62,905 nt of DNA from Marivita lacus (GCF_014637725.1 NZ_BMFC01000002.1:1-62905), one strand, 5' to 3'; numbered from the stretch's first letter, positions 35,621 through 45,450 are shown. A program made the numbers and translations. The notes: generated by a model not told the origin, from the letters alone.

Positions 35621-35646
35621 GGCTCCCGCCCGATCGGGCGGGGGCC
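35621..35646 (+). terminator. Intra-operon stem-loop after the binding-protein gene
   Basis: GGCTCCCGCCC and GGGCGGGGGCC pair over 11 positions (one T-G wobble) with a 4-base GATC loop, followed by TTT. It lies 10 bases after the binding-protein stop and about 150 bases before the first permease gene. It probably lets only part of the transcripts continue, or shields the upstream message from decay. Confidence 0.65.
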
Positions 35647-35794
35647 TTTGCAACCCCGTGATCCGATGCGCAAGACGGGATGCGTTTTGCGCCTGCCGGG
35701 TGCCGGTGCCAAGCCTCTGTGACCGTGCAGCAGGCCTCGCACGGACACCGGGCGCGATCCGCCCGAACCTGCCCACCACCTTAGGGAGCGTGAC

Positions 35795-36442
35795 ATGGAC
35801 TTCGACCTGATGCTGCGGGTCTATCCGTTTTTCCTGGATGCCGCCTGGGTCACGATCCAGCTGTCGGTTCTGACCGCGCTTCTGGGTCTGACCTGTGGCA
35901 CGCTGGGTGCCTCGGCGCGGCTGTCGCGCTTTGCGCTGCTGCGGTTTCTGGGCGCGGCCTATGTCAGCGTGTTTCGCGGCACGCCCGCGCTGATCCAGCT
36001 GTTCATCCTCTACTTTGGCGGACCGCAGATCGGCATTCAGCTTGATGCCTTCGAGGCGGGGGTGATCGGGCTGGGCATCAATGCCGGCGCCTACATGACC
36101 GAAACCATCCGCGGCGCCATCATCTCGATCGACAAGGGCCAGCGCGAGGCGGCGCGAACCCTCGGGCTGAGCCAGTGGCAGGCGACCTATAACGTGATCC
36201 TGCCGCAGGCCGCGCGGCTTATGGTGCGTCCCTTGGGGGTGAACTTGAACATGCTCATCAAGGCGACCGCGCTGGTGGCCGCGATTTCCGTGGTCGAACT
36301 GACATACACCGCGCAGCGCTATATCGGATCGACCTACAAGCCCTTCGAAATGTTTCTGCTGGCGGGCCTGCTTTACATGATCATCATCTATGCGACCGGA
36401 CGGGCCGTGACCTGGCTGGATCGCAAGGTACAGATCACCTGA
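35795..36442 (+). CDS. Polar amino acid ABC transporter permease (HisM/GlnP type)
   Basis: 215 residues with about five membrane helices. The N-terminal helix AAWVTIQLSVLTALLGLTCG, the FRGTPALIQLFILYFGGPQI block and the EAA loop (EAARTLGLSQWQATYNVILP) that docks on the ATPase identify it. It follows the binding protein after 183 bases containing a stem-loop, with AGGGAG before the ATG. It is paired with a second, similar permease 18 bases on. Confidence 0.9.
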   Translation: MDFDLMLRVYPFFLDAAWVTIQLSVLTALLGLTCGTLGASARLSRFALLRFLGAAYVSVFRGTPALIQLFILYFGGPQIGIQLDAFEAGVIGLGINAGAYMTETIRGAIISIDKGQREAARTLGLSQWQATYNVILPQAARLMVRPLGVNLNMLIKATALVAAISVVELTYTAQRYIGSTYKPFEMFLLAGLLYMIIIYATGRAVTWLDRKVQIT

Positions 36443-36460
36443 CCGGGAAGGGATACACAG

Positions 36461-37117
36461 ATGGGTCTGGACTTTACGGTTGTTCCCGCACACCTCGACA
36501 TCATCCTGCTGGGCTGTCTCTGGACGATTGCGATTGCCGTTGCCGCCGCCGTTCTGAGCTTTTTCGGCGGCATCGTCTTTGCGGTGATCGCGCTTTACGG
36601 GCCTTGGTTCATCCGCCTGCCGTTCCGGTTGATCGAATGGGTGTTCATGGGCACGCCGCTGCTGTTGCAGTTGTTCCTGATCTATTTCGGACTGGTTCAG
36701 ATCGGCATTGACCTGCCTGCCTTCGTGGCCGGGATCATCGGGTTGGGGCTGCATTTCGCCGTCTACAATTCGGAACTGATCCAGACCGCGATCCTGTCGG
36801 TGGACAAGGGCCAGATGGAAGCCGCGCGCACCGTGGGCCTCAGCCGGGGTCAGGCGCTGCGCAAGGTGGTGATCCCGCAGGCGGTGCGTGACGTGATCCC
36901 GCCCATCGGCAACAACATGATCGCCCTTCTCAAGGACAGTGCGCTGGTGTCGGTGATCGGTGTCAGCGAACTGACCCTGTCTGCGCAGCGCGCCATCGGC
37001 GCGACCTACCGTCCGTTCGAATTCTACCTTGTCGCCGCGGCGTTCTACTACGTCATCAACCTTGGCATGGAATGGGCGCAGCGCCGGATCGAGCGCCGCA
37101 TCTCCATCTCTCGCTGA
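36461..37117 (+). CDS. Polar amino acid ABC transporter permease, second subunit
   Basis: 218 residues, same family as the gene before. It has the IILLGCLWTIAIAVAAAVLS helix, the FMGTPLLLQLFLIYFGLVQI block and the EAA loop (EAARTVGLSRGQALRKVVIP). The two permeases should form a heterodimer in the inner membrane that takes substrate from the periplasmic binding protein. The C-terminus is basic and short. The ATPase gene follows after 15 bases. Confidence 0.9.
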   Translation: MGLDFTVVPAHLDIILLGCLWTIAIAVAAAVLSFFGGIVFAVIALYGPWFIRLPFRLIEWVFMGTPLLLQLFLIYFGLVQIGIDLPAFVAGIIGLGLHFAVYNSELIQTAILSVDKGQMEAARTVGLSRGQALRKVVIPQAVRDVIPPIGNNMIALLKDSALVSVIGVSELTLSAQRAIGATYRPFEFYLVAAAFYYVINLGMEWAQRRIERRISISR

Positions 37118-37132
37118 TCCTGGAGGCTGAAC

Positions 37133-37903
37133 ATGACCGACCAAAGCCATTTCGTCGAAATCCGCCACGCGCAGAAATCCTACGGTACGCTCGAAGTGCT
37201 CAAGGATATCAGCCTGAACGTCGAGCGCGGCCAGATCGTCGCCATCATCGGCCCGTCCGGGTCAGGCAAATCCACGCTTCTCAGGGCGGTCAACGATCTG
37301 GATTCCCTGACCGGCGGAGAGGTCTGGCTGGACGGGGTGCAGGTGAACAAGGACTTGCCGCACCGGCAGTATGAAAAGCACATCAACGCGATGCGGCAGG
37401 ACATCGGGATGGTGTTCCAGCACTTCAACCTGTTCCCGCATCTGACCGCGCGGGAGAACGTCGTGATGGCCCCCAAGATGCTCAAGGGGCTGTCCAAGGA
37501 AGACGCCAACAAACTGGCCGAGGAACAGCTTGAAAAGGTCGGGATGCTGGACCGGATCGACTATTACCCGTCGCGCCTGTCGGGCGGGCAAAAGCAACGC
37601 GTGGCAATTGCCCGCGCCTTGGCGATGAAGCCCAAGCTGATGCTCTTTGACGAGGCGACCTCGGCGCTTGATCCCGAACTTGTGGACGAGGTCAACATGG
37701 TGATGAAAAAGCTGGCCGAAGAACACATGACGATGATCATCGTCACCCACGAGATGGATTTCGCTGCCTCGGTCTGTGATCGCGTTCTGTTCATGGATCA
37801 GGGTGTGGTTGTCGAGGAAGGACCGCCCGAGATCGTCTTCAAGAACCCAACCAAGGACCGAACCCGCGAATTTCTTCGCAAACATCTGGCAGGTGCCGCG
37901 TGA
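37133..37903 (+). CDS. Polar amino acid ABC transporter ATP-binding protein
   Basis: 256 residues, complete ATPase of the GlnQ/HisP type. Walker A is [13 protein letters not shown], the Q-loop lies in [20 protein letters not shown], the signature is [16 protein letters not shown], Walker B is [16 protein letters not shown] and the switch histidine is in [11 protein letters not shown]. It powers import by the two permeases. The stop overlaps the aminotransferase start by four bases (GTGA), so transport and catabolism genes are translated as one operon. Confidence 0.93.
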   Translation: MTDQSHFVEIRHAQKSYGTLEVLKDISLNVERGQIVAIIGPSGSGKSTLLRAVNDLDSLTGGEVWLDGVQVNKDLPHRQYEKHINAMRQDIGMVFQHFNLFPHLTARENVVMAPKMLKGLSKEDANKLAEEQLEKVGMLDRIDYYPSRLSGGQKQRVAIARALAMKPKLMLFDEATSALDPELVDEVNMVMKKLAEEHMTMIIVTHEMDFAASVCDRVLFMDQGVVVEEGPPEIVFKNPTKDRTREFLRKHLAGAA

Positions 37904-39252
37904 CCGAAACGCCCTCATATCTTTTCTACCAATCCCGAAATCCGCGGCCGTTTCTGGATCGCGGCGAAGGGATCTACCTCTTCGACGAGTCCGGCAAACG
38001 CTATATCGACGGGTCCTCCGGCGCGATGGTGTCCAACATAGGCCATTCCAACCCGCGCGTTCTGGCCAAGATCAAGGCGCAGATGGACAAGGCGACCTTT
38101 GGCTACCGGCTGCATTTCCGCACTCATCCGTCCGAGGATCTGGCCACCAAGACGGTTGAAATGACGCCCGACGGTCTGGACCGCGTGTTTTTTGTCTCGG
38201 GCGGGTCCGAGGCGGTGGAAAGCGCCATCAAGCTGGCCCGGCAATACGCCGTCACCCAGGGGCAGGGATCGCGCTACAAGGTGATCTCGCGGTTCCCGTC
38301 CTACCACGGCTGCACGTTCGGCGCGCTGGACCTGACCGGGTACGCTCCGCTACGCGAACCGTTCGCTCCGATGATGCCTGGCATGCCCAAGGTCGCGTCT
38401 CCCGCGACCTATCTCGACCGCGACAACCTCACCGAAGAGGCGCGCGGGCTGAAATACGCAGAGCTTTTGCGCGACAAGATCCTGGAGGAGGGGCCGGATA
38501 CCGTGCTGGCCTTCATCATGGAGCCAGTCGGAGGCGCCTCGACCGGCGCGCTTGTGGCACCAGACAGCTATTATGGCCGGGTCCGCGAGATCTGCGACGA
38601 ATTCGGCGTTCTGCTGATCTATGACGAGGTCATGACCGGCGCGGGCCGCACAGGCAAGTTTCTTGCCGCCGAGCATTGGGGGATCACGCCCGACATCGTT
38701 GCGCTGTCCAAGGGGTTCGGCGCGGGCTACGCCCCGCTGGGCGCGATTGTCGCCGGGGCGCGGCTGGTCGAGCCTGTGCTGGACGCAGGCGGTTTCCTGC
38801 ACGGCTTTACCTATGCCGGCAACCCGCTTGCCTGTTCTGCAGGGCTGGCCGTGCTCGAGGAATTGCAGGACCAGAACCTGATCGAGAACGCCGCCCGCAT
38901 GGGGGACGTTCTGATGGACGAATTGCGCGCCTTGATGGACCGTTATCCCTTTATCGGGGATGTGCGCGGCAAGGGCTTGCTCACCGCGTTCGAATTTGTC
39001 TCGGACCGCAGCACGATGGAACCGCTCGATCCGGCGCTTCAGGCGCATTCACGGCTGGTGGAACTGGCCTATGAGCGGGGGTTGATCCTCTACTCGCGGC
39101 GCACCCGTGGCGGAACATCGGGGGATCACTTCCTCGTTGCGCCGCCGCTGATCATCACCAAGGACCAGATCACCGAGATGATGGTGATCTTGCGCGACGC
39201 GCTCGATGCCTTCGCGCTCGAGATCGGTGTGCCGGTGGAGGATGCCGCGTGA
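37900..39252 (+). CDS. Class III pyridoxal-phosphate aminotransferase
   Basis: 450 residues. Fold-type I aminotransferase of class III: the phosphate-binding [38 protein letters not shown]-contacting Asp in [15 protein letters not shown], and the Schiff-base Lys271 in [15 protein letters not shown]. Class III enzymes usually act on omega- or beta-amino groups. The GTG start overlaps the ATPase stop. The genes that follow (CoA-transferase, thiolase) suggest that its product is a 3-oxo acid, so a beta-amino acid is the most logical substrate; this is inference. Confidence 0.88.
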   Translation: MTETPSYLFYQSRNPRPFLDRGEGIYLFDESGKRYIDGSSGAMVSNIGHSNPRVLAKIKAQMDKATFGYRLHFRTHPSEDLATKTVEMTPDGLDRVFFVSGGSEAVESAIKLARQYAVTQGQGSRYKVISRFPSYHGCTFGALDLTGYAPLREPFAPMMPGMPKVASPATYLDRDNLTEEARGLKYAELLRDKILEEGPDTVLAFIMEPVGGASTGALVAPDSYYGRVREICDEFGVLLIYDEVMTGAGRTGKFLAAEHWGITPDIVALSKGFGAGYAPLGAIVAGARLVEPVLDAGGFLHGFTYAGNPLACSAGLAVLEELQDQNLIENAARMGDVLMDELRALMDRYPFIGDVRGKGLLTAFEFVSDRSTMEPLDPALQAHSRLVELAYERGLILYSRRTRGGTSGDHFLVAPPLIITKDQITEMMVILRDALDAFALEIGVPVEDAA

Positions 39253-39941
39253 GACTGCCCGACAAGACCTGCACCATGGAAGAGGCAATCTTCGGGATCA
39301 GGGATGGCGATACGGTGATGATCGGCGGTTTCGGCGTGCCCGGCACACCGATGACGCTGATCCGCGCGCTGGTCGATCACGGTGCCCGCGACCTGACCCT
39401 GATCAAGAACGACGCCAACGAACCTGGCATGGGCATCGACCATCTGCTGCAAAGCGGGCAGGTCGCGCGGCTGATCACCACCCATCTGGGGCTGAACAGC
39501 CATGCCATCGGGTTGATGAACAGCGGCGCGATCCAGGTCGAGTTCAACGCCCAAGGCATTCTGGCCGAACGCATCCGCGCCGGTGGGGCGGGGCTGGGCG
39601 CCGTGCTCAGCGATATCGGCATCGGCACCGAATTGGCGGCGGGCAAGCAGGTGGTCGAGATGAACGGCTCGCCGTATCTGGTCGAACCAGCCTTGCGCGC
39701 CGATGTGGCGCTGATCCATGCCGACCGGGCGGACCTGTTCGGCAACCTCGCCTATGTCGGCACGGCGCAGAACTTCAACCCGCTGATGGCGATGGCCGCC
39801 CGCCGGGTGATTGTCGAGGCCGAGGCGGTTCTACCGCTGGGCGGGATCGCCGCCAATGACGTGCATACCCCCGGTGTCTTTGTCGATCACGTGGTCGAAC
39901 TCGAAACCCTGTCCAAGGAATACGCCGTTGTCCAACGCTAG
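39249..39941 (+). CDS. 3-oxoacid CoA-transferase-like protein, subunit A
   Basis: 230 residues, normal for the alpha subunit of family I CoA-transferases. The GGFGVPGTPMTLIRALVDHG glycine loop and VEFNAQGILAERIRAGGAGL are characteristic, as is the NLAYVGTAQNFNPLMAMAAR block. It overlaps the aminotransferase stop by four bases and the beta subunit start by 14. The pair moves CoA from a donor such as succinyl-CoA or acetyl-CoA onto an acyl acceptor, here probably the 3-oxo acid made by the aminotransferase. Confidence 0.88.
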   Translation: MRLPDKTCTMEEAIFGIRDGDTVMIGGFGVPGTPMTLIRALVDHGARDLTLIKNDANEPGMGIDHLLQSGQVARLITTHLGLNSHAIGLMNSGAIQVEFNAQGILAERIRAGGAGLGAVLSDIGIGTELAAGKQVVEMNGSPYLVEPALRADVALIHADRADLFGNLAYVGTAQNFNPLMAMAARRVIVEAEAVLPLGGIAANDVHTPGVFVDHVVELETLSKEYAVVQR

Positions 39942-40581
39942 GGAACGCATGGTCGCCCGCGCCGCGCGCGAGATCGCACCGGGCATGGTGGTCAATCTGG
40001 GGATCGGCCTGCCGACGCAGGTGGTCAATCATCTGGCGTCCGATTTTCCGGTTTGCCTGCACACCGAGAACGGGCTGACCGGGATCGGACCCGCCAAGGG
40101 ATACGATACCGCCGACCGTAACCTGATCGACGCAGGTGGTGCCTATGTCTCGACCGTGCCGGGATCGGCCTTTTTCGACAGTGCCACGAGCTTTGCCATC
40201 GTACGGTCCGGGCGGCTGGACCTGACGATGCTGGGCGCCTTCGAGGTCAGCGCCACGGGCGATCTGGCCAACTGGAAGATCCCCGGCAAGTTCAGCCCCG
40301 GCGCGGGTGGCGGGATCGAACTGGCGCAAAAGGCCCGCCGCGTGGTGGTTCTGACCAGCCACATGGACCGGGCCGGAAACCCCAAGCTGAAGCAGGCCTG
40401 CGCGCTGCCTTTGACGGCGCGGGGCTGCGTGGAGCGCATTTTCACCGACATGGCCGTGATCGACGTGACGCCTCGGGGCTTTGCTCTGATCGAGACTGCC
40501 GAAGGGATCAGCACCGCCGAAGTGGTCAGGGCGACCGGCGCGCCGCTGATCCTGCCCGACGCTGCCGTGCCGACATTCTGA
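39928..40581 (+). CDS. 3-oxoacid CoA-transferase-like protein, subunit B
   Basis: 217 residues. The beta-subunit signature VVNLGIGLPTQVVNHL and the active-site Glu in HTENGLTGIGPA are clear, as are the SGRLDLTMLGAFEVSATGDL and GAGGGIELAQKARRVVV blocks. I place the start at a TTG at 39928, with AAGGA 8 bases upstream and a normal-looking SNARERMVARAAREI N-terminus; ATG at 39949 is the alternative. It is followed 8 bases later by the M20 deacylase. Confidence 0.87.
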   Translation: MSNARERMVARAAREIAPGMVVNLGIGLPTQVVNHLASDFPVCLHTENGLTGIGPAKGYDTADRNLIDAGGAYVSTVPGSAFFDSATSFAIVRSGRLDLTMLGAFEVSATGDLANWKIPGKFSPGAGGGIELAQKARRVVVLTSHMDRAGNPKLKQACALPLTARGCVERIFTDMAVIDVTPRGFALIETAEGISTAEVVRATGAPLILPDAAVPTF

Positions 40582-40589
40582 GGCCCGAA

Positions 40590-41897
40590 ATGCAAGACGA
40601 CCTGAAAACCCGCCTGTGTGATGCCGTGGATGCCGGATTTGACCGGCAGGTGGCGTTCCTGTCGGAGTTGACCGCGCATCCCTCGACCCGAGGCAACGAA
40701 CAATCGGCACAGGGTTTCATGGCTGGTGAACTGACCGCGCGGGGCTACGAGGTGGACCGCTGGCAGATCGACATTGCCGACATTCAGCACCTGCCGGGCT
40801 TTTCCCCGGTGATCGGCCCCTACGAGGACGCGGTCAATGTGGTCGGCACCCATCGCGCCCGGTCCGGCGGCGCAAGGTCTGGCGGCGGCCGGTCGCTGAT
40901 CCTCAACGGTCATATCGATGTGGTGCCTGCTGGCCCGCTGGACATGTGGGACAGTCCACCCTTCGAGCCGCGTGTGGTGGATGGCTGGCTTTACGGGCGC
41001 GGCGGCGGCGACATGAAGGCAGGGCTGGCGTCGAACCTCTTTGCGCTGGACGCGCTGACCGCGTGCGGACTGGCCCCCGGTGGCGACGTGTTCTTCCAAT
41101 CGGTGGTCGAAGAGGAATGCACCGGCAACGGCGCTCTGGCCTGTCTGGCGCGGGGTTACAAAGCCGACGCGGCGCTGATCCCCGAACCCTTTGCCGAACA
41201 TCTGGTCACGGCGCAGCTGGGGGTGCTCTGGTTTCAGGTGCATCTCAAGGGGCTGCCCACACATGTCGCCTATGCCGGCACCGGATCGAACGCGATTGAG
41301 GCGGCGATCCCCCTGATCCAGGCGTTGCACGAGATGGAGCATCGCTGGAACGCCGCCGAACACCGCTCCGACGATTACGCGCATGCGGAACACGCGCTGA
41401 ACCTCAACATCGGCAGGATCCAGGGGGGCGACTGGACAAGCTCCGTTCCCGCATGGTGTGTCTTTGACGTGCGCATGGGCCTGTTTCCGGGCCAGTCCAT
41501 AGACGCCGCAAAAGCAGAGATCGAACAGGTGATCCTTGATGCCGCGCGGGGCAACGCGTTCCTGCGCAATTCATTGCCCGATATCGTCTACCACGGCTTT
41601 CACGCCGAAGGTTATGCACTGTCGCAGGACAGCTCCGAACACGCGGCGTCGGCGATCATTGCGCTGGAGGCGGCGCATCATTCGGTCACCGGCACGGCAC
41701 TGGAGCGTGCTGCGATCACCGCCACAACCGATGCGCGGTTCTTTGGCCTGTATGCCGACACTCCCGCACTGGTCTACGGCCCGCGCGCCGAGGCGATCCA
41801 CGGATTCAACGAGCGGGTCGATCTGGAAAGCCTGCGCCGCGTGACGAAGGCCACCGCAATGTTCATCGCCGACTGGTGCGGCACAGAGGAGGTCTGA
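40590..41897 (+). CDS. M20 family deacylase (ArgE/DapE-like)
   Basis: 435 residues. Metallopeptidase M20 motifs are complete: zinc ligands in LNGHIDVVPAG and RGGGDMKAGLAS, the catalytic/bridging acids in VVEEECTGNGALA and a later PEPFAEHL ligand, with an inserted dimerisation domain (about 215-330). Members remove N-acyl groups from amino acids (acetylornithine, succinyl-diaminopimelate, formyl or carbamoyl groups). In this operon it could strip an N-acyl group from the amino acid substrate or from a later intermediate. Confidence 0.85.
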   Translation: MQDDLKTRLCDAVDAGFDRQVAFLSELTAHPSTRGNEQSAQGFMAGELTARGYEVDRWQIDIADIQHLPGFSPVIGPYEDAVNVVGTHRARSGGARSGGGRSLILNGHIDVVPAGPLDMWDSPPFEPRVVDGWLYGRGGGDMKAGLASNLFALDALTACGLAPGGDVFFQSVVEEECTGNGALACLARGYKADAALIPEPFAEHLVTAQLGVLWFQVHLKGLPTHVAYAGTGSNAIEAAIPLIQALHEMEHRWNAAEHRSDDYAHAEHALNLNIGRIQGGDWTSSVPAWCVFDVRMGLFPGQSIDAAKAEIEQVILDAARGNAFLRNSLPDIVYHGFHAEGYALSQDSSEHAASAIIALEAAHHSVTGTALERAAITATTDARFFGLYADTPALVYGPRAEAIHGFNERVDLESLRRVTKATAMFIADWCGTEEV

Positions 41898-41900
41898 GCC

Positions 41901-43076
41901 ATGCGCGACGCCGTCATCGTGTCCACCGCCCGCACGCCCATCGGCAAGGCCTATCGCGGGGCGTTCAACAATCTCGAAGCGCCAAGCCTTGCCGCGCACG
42001 CGGTCAAGGCCGCGCTGGACCGCGCCGGGCTGAGCGGTGCGGAGGTCGAGGAGGCGGTGTTCGGATCAGCGCTTACGCAAGGCACGTCGGGCGTCAACGT
42101 GGCGCGGCATATCGTGCAGGCGGCCGCACTTCCCGACAGCGTGGCCGGGGCGACGGTGGACCGGCAATGCGCTTCGGGTCTCAACGCCATCGCCATCGCC
42201 TCGCACATGATACGCGGCGAACAGGTGGATATTGCGCTGGCGGGTGGGCTGGAAAGTATCTCTCTGGTGCAGAACGCCCATTGGAACGGCCATCGCTACC
42301 GTGATCCGAACGCGCCGGACGCCTATTACCTCACCATGCTGGAGACCGCCGAGGTGGTGGCCGCCCGTTATGGCGTGACCCGTGCGGCGCAGGACGCCTA
42401 CGCGCTGCAAAGCCAGCACCGCACCGCCCGCGCGCAGGAGACGGGGCTGTTCGAGGACGAGATCGTGCCGGTCGATGCGGTCAAGATCGTCACCGACAAG
42501 GCGACGGGGGAAACCTCGGAACAGCCGGTGCGGCTAGACCGGGACGAGTGCAACCGGCCCGAGACCACGGCAGAGGGGCTGGCCAAGCTGGCGGCTGTGA
42601 TGGGCGAGGGCCGGACCGTGACCGCAGGCAATGCCAGCCAGCTGTCGGACGGGGCCGCAGCCCTTGTGGTGATGGAAGCGGACGAGGCCGCGCGTCGCGC
42701 GTTGACCCCGCTGGGTGCCCTGCGCGGGTTTGCCGTTGCCGGCGTGGCACCCGAGGAAATGGGCATCGGCCCGGTCATCGCCATTCCACGGCTGCTTGAC
42801 CGTGCGGGGCTGGGCGTTGACGACATCGACCTCTGGGAAATCAACGAGGCCTTTGCCGCCCAGTTGCTACATTGCCGCGACCATCTTGGCATTCCCGACG
42901 ACCGGCTGAACGTGAACGGCGGGGCGATTGCGATTGGTCACCCCTACGGCATGTCCGGCGCGCGCATGGCGGGGCACCTCCTGCTCGAAGGGCGACGGCG
43001 TGGCGCGAAATGGGGTGTGGTGTCGATGTGTGTCGGGGGCGGACAAGGCGCCGCCGGGTTGTTCGAAATCTTCTGA
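41901..43076 (+). CDS. Thiolase family acyl-CoA acetyltransferase
   Basis: 391 residues, the normal thiolase length. The nucleophile is Cys90 in [14 protein letters not shown]; the second-half histidines and cysteine are in [20 protein letters not shown] and [19 protein letters not shown] differs from the common GHPIGATG, hinting at a distinct substrate pocket. It should cleave a 3-oxoacyl-CoA to acetyl-CoA plus a shorter acyl-CoA, directly using the product of the CoA-transferase. It starts 3 bases after the deacylase stop. Confidence 0.9.
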   Translation: MRDAVIVSTARTPIGKAYRGAFNNLEAPSLAAHAVKAALDRAGLSGAEVEEAVFGSALTQGTSGVNVARHIVQAAALPDSVAGATVDRQCASGLNAIAIASHMIRGEQVDIALAGGLESISLVQNAHWNGHRYRDPNAPDAYYLTMLETAEVVAARYGVTRAAQDAYALQSQHRTARAQETGLFEDEIVPVDAVKIVTDKATGETSEQPVRLDRDECNRPETTAEGLAKLAAVMGEGRTVTAGNASQLSDGAAALVVMEADEAARRALTPLGALRGFAVAGVAPEEMGIGPVIAIPRLLDRAGLGVDDIDLWEINEAFAAQLLHCRDHLGIPDDRLNVNGGAIAIGHPYGMSGARMAGHLLLEGRRRGAKWGVVSMCVGGGQGAAGLFEIF

Positions 43077-43086
43077 AAGCCAAGCC

Positions 43087-44244
43087 ATGACTGTTCTGAC
43101 CAAGACCCAAATCAAAGACCTGACCGCGCTGCGGCATGCGCTGCACCGTCGACCGGAAATCTCGGGCGAAGAGGCTCTGACTGCGGCCCGTATCGCGCAG
43201 GAGCTTGAGGCGCTCGGGGCGGATCGCATTTGGCGCGGGTTTGGCGGTCACGGCGTTGCGGCAGAGTTCGCGGCGCTTGAGCCCGGTCCCACAGTGCTTT
43301 TGCGCTGTGAACTTGACGGGTTGCCGATCCTCGAAATCTCCGATCTGCCCCATGCGTCCGAGGTCGAAGGCAAGGGGCATCTCTGCGGACATGACGGGCA
43401 CATGGTGTCGCTGCTGGGGGTGGCCACGGGTCTGTCCAGACGTCCCGCGAAAGGCCGGGTGATCCTGCTGTTCCAACCCGCCGAAGAAACCGGCGCGGGG
43501 GCCAAGGCCGTGATCGATGATCCGCGTTGGCCGGAGATCCGACCGGATTACGCCTTTGCCTATCACAACGTACCGGGACGTCCCTTGGGCGAGATCGGGC
43601 TGCGGCCGGGACCGGGCAATTGCGCATCGCGCGGCATGCAGATCCTGCTCGAGGGAAAAAGCTCGCATGCGGCGGTTCCCGAGGATGGGTTGTCGCCGGG
43701 CCCGGCAATGGCGGCATTGATGCAGGCGCTGCCGGGGCTGGGCGCCGGGGAGATCGGTGATCCGGACTTTGCCCTCAGCACCCTGACCCATGCGCGGCTG
43801 GGAGAGCCGACCTTCGGCATCGCCCCTGGACTGGGAGAGGTGCGCGTAACCCTGCGCTGCATGACCGATGACCGGATGGAGGCGCTGGTCGCGGACGCTC
43901 AGGCGCTGGTGGACCAGCAGTGCGCGGACCTGTCCGTGGATATTTCGTGGCACGACATTTTCCTGTCGGTGACCAACGACGCCGAGGCGACCGAGATGGC
44001 GCGGAAGGTCGCGCTTTCGCAGGACCGCCCGGTCCACGAGATGCCGACGCCCATGCGCTGGTCCGAGGATTTCGGCCGCATCGGCGGGGACGGCGCGCAG
44101 GCGGCCATGCTCTATGTCGGCGCGGGCGAGAACCATCCGCAACTGCACAATCCAGACTATGACTTCCCGGATGCGCTGATCCCGATCATGACCGACATGT
44201 TCCTCGGGATCGTCGACCACATTCTGGGTCGCGCGCAGGCCTGA
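43087..44244 (+). CDS. M20D amidohydrolase (hippurate hydrolase/IAA-amino acid hydrolase type)
   Basis: 385 residues. The metal motif CGHDGHMVSLLGVA, the RCELDGLPI block, FQPAEETGAGAKAV and the HNVPGRPLGEIG segment identify the M20D group, which cleaves amide bonds between an acyl group and an amino acid. With the M20 deacylase upstream this is a second, different amide hydrolase in one operon, so the natural substrate may be doubly acylated or a mixture. The ATG at 43087 lies 10 bases after the thiolase stop. Confidence 0.87.
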   Translation: MTVLTKTQIKDLTALRHALHRRPEISGEEALTAARIAQELEALGADRIWRGFGGHGVAAEFAALEPGPTVLLRCELDGLPILEISDLPHASEVEGKGHLCGHDGHMVSLLGVATGLSRRPAKGRVILLFQPAEETGAGAKAVIDDPRWPEIRPDYAFAYHNVPGRPLGEIGLRPGPGNCASRGMQILLEGKSSHAAVPEDGLSPGPAMAALMQALPGLGAGEIGDPDFALSTLTHARLGEPTFGIAPGLGEVRVTLRCMTDDRMEALVADAQALVDQQCADLSVDISWHDIFLSVTNDAEATEMARKVALSQDRPVHEMPTPMRWSEDFGRIGGDGAQAAMLYVGAGENHPQLHNPDYDFPDALIPIMTDMFLGIVDHILGRAQA

Positions 44245-44246
44245 CC

Positions 44247-45362
44247 ATGTCCGAGCCTGTCCCAAGTTCATGGTGCGAGATTCACCTGGACCGCATTTCC
44301 GACAACCTTGACCTGGCGCTGGGGCTGCTGCCCGAAGGCACCACTTTCTGCGCGGTCATGAAGGCCGACGCCTACGGGCACGGAATCGCGCGGGTGGTTC
44401 CCGTGTTGCTGGATCGTGGCGTCACGCGGATCGGCATCACCTCGAACGCCGAGGCGCGCGCCGTGCGGGACGCGGGGTTCACCGGCAGGCTGTTCCGGTT
44501 GCGCGCGGCGACGCCCGAAGAAACCGAAGCCGCCTTGGCGGACCGTGTGGAAGAGCAGGTGGGGTCCATCCTTGCCGCCCGACAGATGCGCGCGCTCATC
44601 GAAGGGGGGCGCGCGCAGGTGGGTGTGCATCTTGCGCTGAACGCCGGGAGCATGTCGCGCGACGGGCTGGATCTGGCGACAGACGAGGGCCGGCGTGAGT
44701 GTCGCGCGATCCTTGCGGAGCTAGCGGCGCACATCATCGGCATCTGCACGCATTTTTCCAGCAATGATCCGCACCCGCTCAGGCACGGCGCCGATCTCTT
44801 CGCGGATCAGGTCACGTGGGTCTGCGCCAACAGCGGTCTGAACCGGGCTGACCTTCTGGTCCATGCGGGCAGCAGCCTGACGCTGCTTTCCGGGCAGCGG
44901 ATCGAGACCGACATGTATCGCTGCGGGGCCATTCTTTACGGGGTGCTGAATGACGGGCAGGGGTTTCGCCCGACGATGGAGCTCAAGTCGCGCGTGGTGC
45001 ATATCGGCGATTATCCGAAGGGCGCGGCAGTGGGCTATGATCGCGAGTGCCTCCTGTCCAGGGATCGCCGTCTGGCCTGCATTTCCATCGGCTATGCCGC
45101 CGGGTACAGCCGCATCGCACAGGATCGCGGCGCGGTCCTGATCCGGGGGCACCTTGCCCCTGTGCTGGGCAAGGTGTCGATGAATTCCATCGTCGCGGAC
45201 ATGACCGGGATTGCCGATGTGCAGGTCGGGGACGAGGCAACCGTGTTCGGCGGTGAGGACGCCTTGCGGGTCGCGCCATCTGACGCGGTTGCGCAATTCC
45301 TCACGATCCTGCCCGACCTCTTTGCAGACTGGGGCATACGCAACCCGCGCGTCTATCTCTGA
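44247..45362 (+). CDS. Alanine racemase family protein
   Basis: 371 residues. The PLP lysine is Lys39 in CAVMKADAYGHG, in the same place as in classical alanine racemases. The second catalytic base, a tyrosine, sits in CISIGYAAGYSRIAQ, and VSMNSIVADMT provides phosphate contacts. It starts 2 bases after the amidohydrolase stop and so belongs to the catabolic operon, not to cell-wall synthesis. A broad-specificity amino acid racemase supplying the right enantiomer for the aminotransferase or released by the hydrolases would fit. Confidence 0.85.
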   Translation: MSEPVPSSWCEIHLDRISDNLDLALGLLPEGTTFCAVMKADAYGHGIARVVPVLLDRGVTRIGITSNAEARAVRDAGFTGRLFRLRAATPEETEAALADRVEEQVGSILAARQMRALIEGGRAQVGVHLALNAGSMSRDGLDLATDEGRRECRAILAELAAHIIGICTHFSSNDPHPLRHGADLFADQVTWVCANSGLNRADLLVHAGSSLTLLSGQRIETDMYRCGAILYGVLNDGQGFRPTMELKSRVVHIGDYPKGAAVGYDRECLLSRDRRLACISIGYAAGYSRIAQDRGAVLIRGHLAPVLGKVSMNSIVADMTGIADVQVGDEATVFGGEDALRVAPSDAVAQFLTILPDLFADWGIRNPRVYL

Positions 45363-45450
45363 ACGCCCTGCTGCCGTGAAACACCGTTCCCGGCGTCCCT
45401 TGGCCAAACGCATCCCAACACACCAGCACAATGAAATCTTGCCGGACCTC

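Noticed and set aside
34739-37168. An 809-codon open frame on the minus strand opposite the ABC transporter genes
   Set aside because: Same GC-driven shadow effect; the plus strand carries a complete binding protein and permeases.
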